From the NCBI GenBank assembly GCA_958414155.1, contig CATYWI010000044.1, positions 1 to 8,009 on the forward strand: 8,009 bases of DNA, in the 5' to 3' direction. Within the stretch, counting starts at the first letter, position 1, and every line of letters starts with the position of its first letter. Positions 1 through 6,204 of the stretch are shown here, piece by piece. The stretch is from an uncultured Anaerotruncus sp. (GTDB taxonomy: Bacteria > Bacillota_A > Clostridia > Oscillospirales > CAG-272). The notes beneath the pieces were generated by a model. That model searched no databases. It was not told the DNA's origin and saw only the letters and a program-made list of their open reading frames with translations. Position numbers and translations under genes: made by a program.

Positions 1-255
1 AAGCTCGACCGCAAATATCAGGAAATGCTAAAGCGTTTCTACAACAGCAATGCGGCGGCGGTGACTCCCGACGCGCAGGGCAGAGTGGTGCTGACACCCG
101 AGCTTGTAGAATTCGCGGGTCTGCGCACGAGCGGCGCCGTAATCGTCGGATGCGGCAATTACTCCGAGATATGGTCGGAGGAGAACTACCGCGCCGAGCA
201 GGCGGGCATCGACATGGCAGAGCTGCTTTCTGTCATTGAAAGTCAGGGGCTGTGA
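1..255 (+). CDS. mraZ: Transcriptional regulator MraZ, C-terminal part (5' end outside window)
   Basis: MraZ is a DNA-binding protein of the SpoVT-AbrB fold that usually sits first in dcw clusters and, in studied bacteria, binds repeats upstream of its own operon. The frame is open from base 1 and gives 84 residues before the TGA at 253-255, so roughly the last 60% of a protein that is usually 140-150 residues long. What is visible is the second AbrB-like half. It shows the family pattern of a Tyr/Lys-Arg-Phe start (MLKRFYNSNA), a D-x-QGR-V-x-L-T-PEL strand-turn, an FAGL segment, and a G-x-x-x-x-x-EIW strand. The operator repeats it would bind lie upstream and are not in the window. The stop codon is 1 nt from the rsmH start, which indicates translational coupling. 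Identification is strong from motif plus neighbour. Confidence 0.93.
   Translation, partial: KLDRKYQEMLKRFYNSNAAAVTPDAQGRVVLTPELVEFAGLRTSGAVIVGCGNYSEIWSEENYRAEQAGIDMAELLSVIESQGL
245..249 (+). promoter_or_regulatory. Ribosome binding site of rsmH
   Basis: AGGGG lies inside the last codons of mraZ, 7 nt before the ATG at 257. It decides the rsmH start in favour of that ATG over an in-frame TTG at 236. Confidence 0.7.
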
Positions 256-256
256 T

Positions 257-1213
257 ATGTCTGAGCATGATAAAAGGGTGAACTTCTCGCACGAGCCGGT
301 GCTGCTCGACGAGGTGATCGAGGCTCTTGCGATAAAGCCCGACGGGATATATCTTGACGGCACGGCGGGCGGCGGCGGTCATTCGTTCGCCATTGCGTCG
401 CGTCTTACGACCGGGCGTCTCATTGCTGTTGACCGTGACCCGGAGGCTGTGGCGGCGGCAGGCGAAAGGCTTGCTCCTCTCGGCGACCGCGCCAAGGTGG
501 TAAGATCGAATTTTTCCGATATGGACCGTGTATGCGCCGCCGAAGGGATCGCGGCGCTTGACGGCATTCTTCTCGATCTCGGCGTTTCGTCACACCAGCT
601 CGATACGCCGGAGCGCGGTTTTTCATACATATCCGATGCGCCCCTTGATATGCGCATGGATCCGTCATCTCCGCTCAGCGCTGCGGATGTTGTGAACGGC
701 TACCCGCGCGAGAAGCTGGAAAAGATCATTTTTGAATACGGCGAGGAAAAATTCGCATCACGTATAGCCTCAAAAATATGCGAGGCGCGAGCTGCTTCGC
801 CGATAAGAACGACCGGCGAGCTTGTTGCGCTGATAAGGGCGGCAATGCCCGCGGCGGCGGTCCGCTCGTCCGAGCATCACCCGGCAATGCGTACATTTCA
901 GGCGATACGCATAGAGGTGAACGGCGAGCTTGAGATAATCGAACCGACGGTACGCCGTGCGGTGTCGCTTCTGGCGCCCGGCGGCAGACTTGCCGTTATC
1001 ACATTTCATTCGCTTGAGGACCGCAGTGTAAAGCAGACCTACGCCGCGCTGGCGCGCGGATGTATCTGCCCGCCGGATTTTCCCGTCTGCGTGTGCGGTC
1101 ACAAGCCGGAAATAAGGATAATAACAAAAAAACCTGTCACGGCGACTCCGGAGGAGCTTAAAAGGAATACGCGCTCGCACAGCGCGAAGCTGAGAGTAGC
1201 CGAAAAGCTTTAG
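257..1213 (+). CDS. rsmH: 16S rRNA (cytosine-1402 N4) methyltransferase RsmH (MraW)
   Basis: The product has 318 residues, close to the usual 310-320. RsmH uses S-adenosylmethionine to methylate N4 of C1402 in the decoding centre of 16S rRNA. Visible family motifs, in order, are: N-F-x-HEPVLLDEV (9-20), the SAM-binding LDGTAGGGGHS (33-43), the acidic end of the next strand AVDRDPEA (57-64), DLGVSSHQLD (107-116), the DMRMD block (131-135), the RTFQAIRIEVN loop (212-222), TFHSLEDR (249-256) and N-TRSHSAKLRVAE near the C-terminus (about 304-316). A Cys-rich stretch at 269-280 (CICPPDFPVCVC) is typical of Firmicutes members. The ATG at 257 was chosen because AGGGG precedes it at good distance. 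A TTG at 236 would extend the frame by 7 residues and overlap mraZ. All key motifs are intact. Confidence 0.97.
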   Translation: MSEHDKRVNFSHEPVLLDEVIEALAIKPDGIYLDGTAGGGGHSFAIASRLTTGRLIAVDRDPEAVAAAGERLAPLGDRAKVVRSNFSDMDRVCAAEGIAALDGILLDLGVSSHQLDTPERGFSYISDAPLDMRMDPSSPLSAADVVNGYPREKLEKIIFEYGEEKFASRIASKICEARAASPIRTTGELVALIRAAMPAAAVRSSEHHPAMRTFQAIRIEVNGELEIIEPTVRRAVSLLAPGGRLAVITFHSLEDRSVKQTYAALARGCICPPDFPVCVCGHKPEIRIITKKPVTATPEELKRNTRSHSAKLRVAEKL

Positions 1214-1255
1214 AGGATCACGGGGTCCTGAAAATAAAAGAATGCAAAAAGGTAT

Positions 1256-1260
1256 GGAGG
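1256..1260 (+). promoter_or_regulatory. Ribosome binding site of the ftsL-like gene
   Basis: GGAGG sits 6 nt before the ATG at 1267. This near-consensus site supports the long N-terminus of the protein: the next internal Met codon (residue 25, at 1339) has no comparable site. Confidence 0.8.
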
Positions 1261-1266
1261 TAAAAA

Positions 1267-2130
1267 ATGAACGCATATGCCGAAACTGCCGCATCCGCGT
1301 CCTTCAATATCGCATACAACTCGCTTGAGCGGCGCTTTATGGAGCGCGGGACCGCCGATGCGGTGCGCAGACTTGCCGCAGAGCAGGAAGAAAACGAGAT
1401 AAAAACCGCGGCGCTCGCGCCCGAGGCATACCGCCTCGGTGCACGCAAGGAATGCCGCGACTGGAATTCAAGATATAAGACAGGCACGTCCGAGGACGGC
1501 TTTTATATGACCGTTTCCGATTACAAGCGTTGCTTCTATGACGGCATGGGCTACGACCCGCAGGTTAAGGTGGCACGGCGTGTACGCGCTGTCGGTGGAG
1601 AGTGGCACCCGGAGCATCCCGCGGCGGCTTACGAGTTCCGCGACAGCACGACCCGCGCGCTTACCGAAAGCGGCGAGCGCCGCATGACTCCCGCCGAGGC
1701 ATACCGCGATGCCGCGATAGAAAGATGGTTCCCGCGCGAGGAGATCGCGCCGATAAAGGACCGCAGACTGCGTTCGTTCCCCGTGGGTGCGGTCGCACTC
1801 GTCATTCTGTTCGCGCTCGTGCTTGCGCTCCCGATAACGCTCAGCGTTATGATAAAGGAACGTTCCGATGCCGTGGCGGCTGCCGAGGCAAAGCTTGCCG
1901 AGCTTGACGCCGAGGTTGCATCGCTTGAAAATTCGCTCAGCGTCAAGGACGATCTTGCGGAGATACGCCGCATCGCCATTGACGAGTACGGGATGATAAG
2001 CACGAATGTTTCAACCACGCATTATCTGTCGCTCGGCGGCAAGGACCGCATCGAGGCGTTCAGCGAGGACAGCGGAAATACCGGCGTTATGGCGCTGCTG
2101 AGTGCACTCGGTATCCGCAGGAGCGAATAA
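1267..2130 (+). CDS. FtsL-like septum protein with a long unrecognised N-terminal cytoplasmic region
   Basis: The product has 287 residues. Its C-terminal half has the plan of FtsL, the small bitopic division protein that pairs with DivIC/FtsB: a basic stretch KDRRLR (164-169), one membrane segment (about 171-196), an Ala/Leu/Glu-rich coiled-coil stretch (about 197-232), then EIRRIAIDEYGM (232-243), which resembles the 'IA-x-x-x-GM' end of FtsL. Basic residues before the membrane segment predict N-inside, C-outside. The place between rsmH and a class B PBP gene is the classic ftsL slot. The odd part is size: FtsL is usually about 90-130 residues, whereas here about 170 residues precede the membrane segment. 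That region is charged, rich in Arg, Glu and aromatic residues (for example around 68-98 and 112-125), and I do not recognise a domain in it. About 44 residues follow the GM, ending in a hydrophobic GVMALLSALGI. The start is well supported by GGAGG. The FtsL role is inferred from layout and position. Confidence 0.8.
   Translation: MNAYAETAASASFNIAYNSLERRFMERGTADAVRRLAAEQEENEIKTAALAPEAYRLGARKECRDWNSRYKTGTSEDGFYMTVSDYKRCFYDGMGYDPQVKVARRVRAVGGEWHPEHPAAAYEFRDSTTRALTESGERRMTPAEAYRDAAIERWFPREEIAPIKDRRLRSFPVGAVALVILFALVLALPITLSVMIKERSDAVAAAEAKLAELDAEVASLENSLSVKDDLAEIRRIAIDEYGMISTNVSTTHYLSLGGKDRIEAFSEDSGNTGVMALLSALGIRRSE
1421..1707 (+). repeat. Two in-frame copies of a 14-base sequence within the ftsL-like gene
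   Basis: The 14 bases ccgaggcataccgc occur at 1421-1434 and again at 1694-1707, 273 bases apart and in the same codon phase. They encode E-A-Y-R at residues 53-56 and 144-147. The flanks are also mildly alike (APEAYRLGA and TPAEAYRDAA). This could be the trace of a duplicated helix in the N-terminal region, or chance in a compositionally biased gene. Confidence 0.35.
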
Positions 2131-2168
2131 AAACGCGAATAAAATCAACGGCGGAGCAATATCATTGA

Positions 2169-2216
2169 ATGACGGTGCCGCGCCGTGATTCCCTGAAAGG
2201 AACGAGGAGGCAATGA
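2169..2216 (+). other. 15-codon open frame ending on the PBP start codon
   Basis: An ATG at 2169 opens a frame of 15 codons (MTVPRRDSLKGTRRQ) whose TGA at 2214-2216 overlaps the PBP ATG at 2213-2215 as ATGA. It contains the AGGAGG of the next gene. A weak GGAG lies 12 nt upstream of its ATG (2153-2156). It could be a small leader frame that couples translation to the PBP gene, but a frame this short arises easily by chance and I have no evidence that it is translated. Confidence 0.2.
2205..2210 (+). promoter_or_regulatory. Shine-Dalgarno AGGAGG unusually close to the PBP start
   Basis: A perfect AGGAGG ends only 2 nt before the ATG at 2213, while 5-9 nt is usual. No other in-frame start lies upstream, because a TGA occurs at 2186-2188. 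The weaker AAAGGA at 2196-2201 is 11 nt away and may be the site actually used. The next candidate start downstream is a GTG at codon 14. Confidence 0.5.
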
Positions 2217-4495
2217 AGGGAGAAAAGATCAGGATCAGCACAAAGCTCGTTGTGCGCTCGTATATCCTCTTTGCCGTTATCATCATCGCGTTCGTTCTGC
2301 TTGCTTTAAGGATATTTACGATACAGACAGTTAATTTCGACTATTATCAGCAAAAGGTGATAAACCAACTCACCACCGAGTCTACGGTATACTCGAACCG
2401 CGGCGTGATATACGGCGCCGACGGTGTAAAGCTTGCCGCAAACATTTCCGCTTACCGCATATTCATTGCGCCGTCCAATATACGCGCAGCGGTTGCCGAA
2501 TCCACCGGTGAGGATGCAAAAAACTATGACGATATCATCTCGCGCGGTCTTTCCGAGATACTCGGCGAGAAATACGGTATAACCTACGATACCGTGGCGG
2601 AGATGATAGAAAAGAAAAAAGGAAGTCTTGATGCCACCGTCGTGCGGCTTGCCGACGGCGACAGCGCCGATCTTGTGCTTGATTTCGTTTCAAAAAACGG
2701 ACTTGAGGACATGGTGCTCGTTGAGGCTTCAAGCAAGCGCTACTACCCGTACGGAAACGTTGCCTCTCATGTTCTCGGGTTTACCGGGACCGACGGCACC
2801 GGACTTTACGGTCTTGAATACCAGTACAACACACAGCTTGCGGGCACGCCCGGCAGATATATCACCGCGCGCGATTCATACGGCAGGGAATTGCCATTTG
2901 AATACAAAAGCGTGATTGATGCCGTTGACGGCTATGATGTACACACAACGATAGACCTCAAGATACAGATGATACTTGAGGAACAGCTCCGTGCGACATT
3001 CGAGGAATGCCGGCCGGAATGCGGCGCAGCCGGCGTTGTGATGAACGTCAAGACCGGCGCGGTGCTCGCGATGGGCGTTTATCCCGATTTTAACTGCAAC
3101 GATCCGCGGACGCTTGACGATTACTACGAGGGACTTCTCGGGGCTTCTGGATATGCAGAGGGCAGCGCTGAATACAATACGCTCAAAAAAGAGCTTCAGA
3201 TGAAGATGTGGTCGAACAAGGTGCTTACCGATCCGTATATGCCGGGTTCGACGTTCAAAATAATCACAACATCGGTCGCGCTTGAAGAGAATGCCGCGAA
3301 AGTGGATGAAAAGTTCTACTGCGCAGGCTATCTTCAGGTGGCAAACCGCGAAATACATTGCTATCATGTGAGCGGTCACGGCAGTCTGACGCTCGGGGAG
3401 GGACTTCAGCAGTCCTGCAACCCGGTAATGATGACGGTCGGAATGCGCATAGGACAGGAGAAGTTTTATAATTATTTCCGCCAGTTCGGATATCTCGGTA
3501 AAACGGGGATCGATCTTCCCGGCGAGGGGGACACTACATTCTGGGACGAGGATAAATTCGGCATCGTTGACCTTGCCGTCGCATCCTTTGGTCAGAACTT
3601 CCGCATATCAATGATAAACCACATCACGGCGCTGTCCGCCGTTGCCAACAACGGCAATCTGCTGACACCTTACGTGGTGGATAAGCTCACCGACGGCGAC
3701 GGGAACGTTGTGTGGAAGCATAAGACCGAGACACGCCGCCAGGTGATAAGCACTACCGTTTCAAAAACGGTATCCGATATACTTGAACGCGGCGTTTCGG
3801 GCAACGGTGGCGCCAAGAACTGCTATATTCCCGGATACAAGATAGCCGCCAAAACCGGTACATCCGAAAAGATAGGAGATGCCGACAAGAATGCCTGTAT
3901 AGGCTCGTGCGTCGCGTATGCGCCCGCCGACGATCCCGAAATAGCGATACTCATCGTGGTAGACGACCCCAAGGTGGGCACACGCTTCGGATCTATGATA
4001 GCGGCTCCGTATATAGCGAACTGCCTGGCGGAGATGCTTCCGTATCTCGGCTATGAGCCGCAGTACACCGCCGAGGAAGCGGCGGCGCTCGACGTCACCG
4101 TGGGCGAGTACCGTGGACGCAGCCCCGCTGTCACACGCAATATGATAAAGGAACTGGGCGTTGAGTGCATCATGATAGGCGATGGCGACCGCGTAACGGC
4201 TCAGGTGCCCTCGGCGGGCGCGGTGCTGTCCGGGCAGAACGGCAAGATAATCATTTACCTCGGCGACAGCGCTCCGGAGGCGGATGTGAAGGTGCCGAAC
4301 GTGTCAAAGCTGTCCGCGGCGGCGGCGAATAAGCTGATAGCCGACGCGGGACTTAATATAAAAATTGAAGGAAGCAAGAGCCATGCTCTTGGCGGCGAGG
4401 CGCTCGTTGTATCGCAGTATCCCGCTGCCGGCGAAAGCGTGGCGCGCGGAAGTGTGGTGCCGATAACGGTCAGATTCACCGACGGTGAGGACTGA
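2213..4495 (+). CDS. Class B penicillin-binding protein (transpeptidase) with two PASTA domains, SpoVD/FtsI type
   Basis: The product has 760 residues. It is a D,D-transpeptidase that cross-links peptidoglycan on the outer face of the membrane, at the septum (FtsI/PBP2B role) or in spore cortex synthesis (SpoVD role). Visible in order: a short basic N-terminus, one membrane anchor (about 16-38), a PBP dimerisation domain (about 55-220), and the transpeptidase domain (about 265-605) with active-site motif STFK (Ser346, Lys349), SCN (401-403) and KTGT (547-550). Two PASTA domains follow (about 626-684 and 690-756), the second with the typical VPNVSKLS start. A loop of about 35 residues at 301-337 before STFK contains a charged helix-like stretch, as I recall for clostridial homologues. 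The usual RG-x-I-x-DRNG segment reads RGVIYGADG (63-71), a mild deviation. All catalytic residues are present. It is the only PBP gene in the window, so sequence alone does not separate the division role from the sporulation role. Confidence 0.95.
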   Translation: MKGEKIRISTKLVVRSYILFAVIIIAFVLLALRIFTIQTVNFDYYQQKVINQLTTESTVYSNRGVIYGADGVKLAANISAYRIFIAPSNIRAAVAESTGEDAKNYDDIISRGLSEILGEKYGITYDTVAEMIEKKKGSLDATVVRLADGDSADLVLDFVSKNGLEDMVLVEASSKRYYPYGNVASHVLGFTGTDGTGLYGLEYQYNTQLAGTPGRYITARDSYGRELPFEYKSVIDAVDGYDVHTTIDLKIQMILEEQLRATFEECRPECGAAGVVMNVKTGAVLAMGVYPDFNCNDPRTLDDYYEGLLGASGYAEGSAEYNTLKKELQMKMWSNKVLTDPYMPGSTFKIITTSVALEENAAKVDEKFYCAGYLQVANREIHCYHVSGHGSLTLGEGLQQSCNPVMMTVGMRIGQEKFYNYFRQFGYLGKTGIDLPGEGDTTFWDEDKFGIVDLAVASFGQNFRISMINHITALSAVANNGNLLTPYVVDKLTDGDGNVVWKHKTETRRQVISTTVSKTVSDILERGVSGNGGAKNCYIPGYKIAAKTGTSEKIGDADKNACIGSCVAYAPADDPEIAILIVVDDPKVGTRFGSMIAAPYIANCLAEMLPYLGYEPQYTAEEAAALDVTVGEYRGRSPAVTRNMIKELGVECIMIGDGDRVTAQVPSAGAVLSGQNGKIIIYLGDSAPEADVKVPNVSKLSAAAANKLIADAGLNIKIEGSKSHALGGEALVVSQYPAAGESVARGSVVPITVRFTDGED

Positions 4496-4556
4496 CGGAA
4501 AATAAAAAACGGCAGCACGGGACGTGCCCGGCAGGATGTATAACGATATCTTGACC

Positions 4557-4561
4557 GGAGG
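4557..4561 (+). promoter_or_regulatory. Ribosome binding site of murE
   Basis: GGAGG ends 5 nt before the ATG at 4567 and fixes the murE start. Confidence 0.75.
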
Positions 4562-4566
4562 CTCCC

Positions 4567-6204
4567 ATGAATCTTTCAAAGCTGCTTTCCGACGCCGGGT
4601 TTGAATACCGGGCGGTCGGCAGTACGGATATTGAGATATCCGAAATAGTATCCGATTCCCGCAGGGTATGCGATAATTGTTTGTTTTTGTGCATTCGGGG
4701 CATTAAGAACGACTCACACCGCTACATCGGCGAGGCATGCGCACATGGCGCGGCGGCGCTGGTCGTGGAGGAAGGTCATGCGGCGGAAGCCGTGCATTCT
4801 CCTGCGGGGATAACGATAATATACACCAAAGATACCAGATCGGCGCTGGCGCGCCTATGGTACGCCCGGTATGAGCTGGCGGCGGCAGGCATGCGCATTG
4901 TCGCCGTGACCGGGACGAACGGAAAAACAACCGTGAGTTACATGCTGCGCTCGATATTCGGCGCGGCAATGCACCGTTGCGGTCTTATAGGAACCGTGCG
5001 GTGCGAAACGCCGCGCCGCGTGCTCGACACACGCGGCGATCCGGACTTTCGTCCGGATGACGGAAACGCAAATATGACGACGCCCGACCCCGGTCAGCTT
5101 TACCGTATGCTTGCGGCAATGCGTGACGACGGGGCGGAATACGTGTTTATTGAGGCGACCTCACATGCTCTGGCGCTCGGTAAGCTGGCTCCGCTGCGGT
5201 TTGCGGCGGCGGTCATCACCAACCTCACGCCCGAGCATCTGGATTTTCACGGCGACATGGAAAACTACTTTCTTGCCAAGGCGTCGATACTGCATCAGTC
5301 GGATGCGGCTGTCATAAACGCCGACGACAGGTGGGGCGGAAGCTTTCTGGATTATGCCGTGAGCCATGATTGTCCGTGCGCGGACAGGATTATCCTGTGC
5401 AGTGCCGGGCGCGCAGCGGTGAGCGACGCGGTGTGCGAACGCTTTACCGCAGAGAACATCCGCGCCTCGGACGGAGAGGGCGTGTCATACACACTCGTTT
5501 CGCCGCGCGAAATAAGGACCATACGCTGTCCCACACCCGGATCATTCACAGTGATGAATTCGCTTGAGGCGGCGGCGTGCGCCATGACGTTGGGCGTCAG
5601 CGGCGGATTTGTCGCCGATGCGCTGGCGGCATCGGCGGGCACTCCGGGCAGACTTGAGCGTGTGCGCCTCGGCGCGGGATTTCCGGCGTTGGTCTTCATC
5701 GATTATGCGCATACGCCGGATGCGCTTGAAAATCTTCTGCGCACGGCGCGCGGTATGATAGACGCCCGCAACGCCTGCCGCGGCAGGCAGGAGGGCAGAG
5801 TGATACTTCTTTTCGGCTGCGGCGGTGACCGCGACCGCAAAAAACGTCCCGCAATGGGACGTATAGCCTCACGGCTGGCGGATCACACGGTGATAACATC
5901 CGATAATTCAAGATCGGAAAAGCCGGAGGCAATAATAAACGAGATAATGAGCGGCTTCGACCCGTCGGCTCCGCATACGGTAGAGCCGGACCGCCGCCGC
6001 GCGATATTCCGCGCCGTCGGAATGGCGCAGGCGGGAGACGTTATCCTGCTTGCGGGCAAGGGTCATGAGCAGTATGAGATAGACGCCTCCGGAAGGCATG
6101 AATTCAGTGAGGCGGACACAGTCCGCGATGCCGTGCGTATATGGCAGGGCGAGGACGGAAAAAGGTCAGGTACCGACAATGAAGATAAAAATAAATGTAG
6201 ATAA
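4567..6204 (+). CDS. murE: UDP-MurNAc-L-Ala-D-Glu--diamino acid ligase MurE (probably meso-diaminopimelate)
   Basis: MurE adds the third stem-peptide residue to UDP-MurNAc-L-Ala-D-Glu in the cytoplasm, using ATP. The product has 545 residues, longer than the usual 480-500. Motifs: SDSRRV of the N-terminal UDP-binding domain (29-34), ATP-binding TGTNGKTT (115-122), TTPD (171-174), EATSHAL (196-202), HLDFHG (224-229), the likely carbamylated Lys238 in LAKASIL, FIDYAHTPDAL (378-387), FGCGGDRDRKKRP (416-428), SDNSRSEKP (445-453) and GKGHEQY (497-503). The Arg449 of DNSR and the GKGHE block are features of meso-diaminopimelate enzymes. Here the third position of the DNPR motif is Ser. Extra length comes from an insert of about 9 residues near 148-168 and a hydrophilic tail (about 528-545). 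The N-terminal domain has Cys35, Cys38 and Cys42 and reads NDSHRYI where DGHxFI is usual. The last 26 bases overlap murF, indicating coupled translation. Function is firm; the diamino acid is inferred. Confidence 0.96.
   Translation: MNLSKLLSDAGFEYRAVGSTDIEISEIVSDSRRVCDNCLFLCIRGIKNDSHRYIGEACAHGAAALVVEEGHAAEAVHSPAGITIIYTKDTRSALARLWYARYELAAAGMRIVAVTGTNGKTTVSYMLRSIFGAAMHRCGLIGTVRCETPRRVLDTRGDPDFRPDDGNANMTTPDPGQLYRMLAAMRDDGAEYVFIEATSHALALGKLAPLRFAAAVITNLTPEHLDFHGDMENYFLAKASILHQSDAAVINADDRWGGSFLDYAVSHDCPCADRIILCSAGRAAVSDAVCERFTAENIRASDGEGVSYTLVSPREIRTIRCPTPGSFTVMNSLEAAACAMTLGVSGGFVADALAASAGTPGRLERVRLGAGFPALVFIDYAHTPDALENLLRTARGMIDARNACRGRQEGRVILLFGCGGDRDRKKRPAMGRIASRLADHTVITSDNSRSEKPEAIINEIMSGFDPSAPHTVEPDRRRAIFRAVGMAQAGDVILLAGKGHEQYEIDASGRHEFSEADTVRDAVRIWQGEDGKRSGTDNEDKNKCR

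Noticed and set aside
236..256. In-frame TTG start extending RsmH by 7 residues
   Set aside because: It lies inside mraZ without a good ribosome site, while the ATG at 257 has AGGGG at 7 nt and matches the family N-terminus.
1214..1266. A promoter or small gene between rsmH and the ftsL-like gene
   Set aside because: The gap is 53 nt and holds only the ribosome site; no -35/-10 pair or open frame of note is visible.
770..1294. Long reverse-strand open frame opposite rsmH (174 codons)
   Set aside because: It is a shadow of a clearly conserved forward gene, common in GC-rich DNA, with no recognisable motif. The same holds for the 176-codon reverse frame at 6104-6634 and other reverse frames.
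2149..2186. Inverted ACGGCG...CGCCGT in the gap before the PBP gene as a regulatory hairpin
   Set aside because: Six-base arms separated by about 26 bases in GC-rich DNA are expected by chance, and no T-run or known riboswitch pattern is seen.
4515..4530. Hairpin in the PBP-murE gap (GCACG, loop GGA, CGTGC) as a terminator
   Set aside because: The stem is only 5 bp, no T-run follows, and murE continues the same pathway downstream.
4551..4556. TTGACC as a -35 promoter box before murE
   Set aside because: No -10-like sequence lies at 16-18 nt spacing; that position falls inside murE. The stretch overlaps the ribosome site region.
6098..6178. In-frame ATG extending MurF by 27 residues into murE
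   Set aside because: The extra residues do not look like a MurF N-terminus, and the ATG at 6179 has a ribosome site at a suitable distance.
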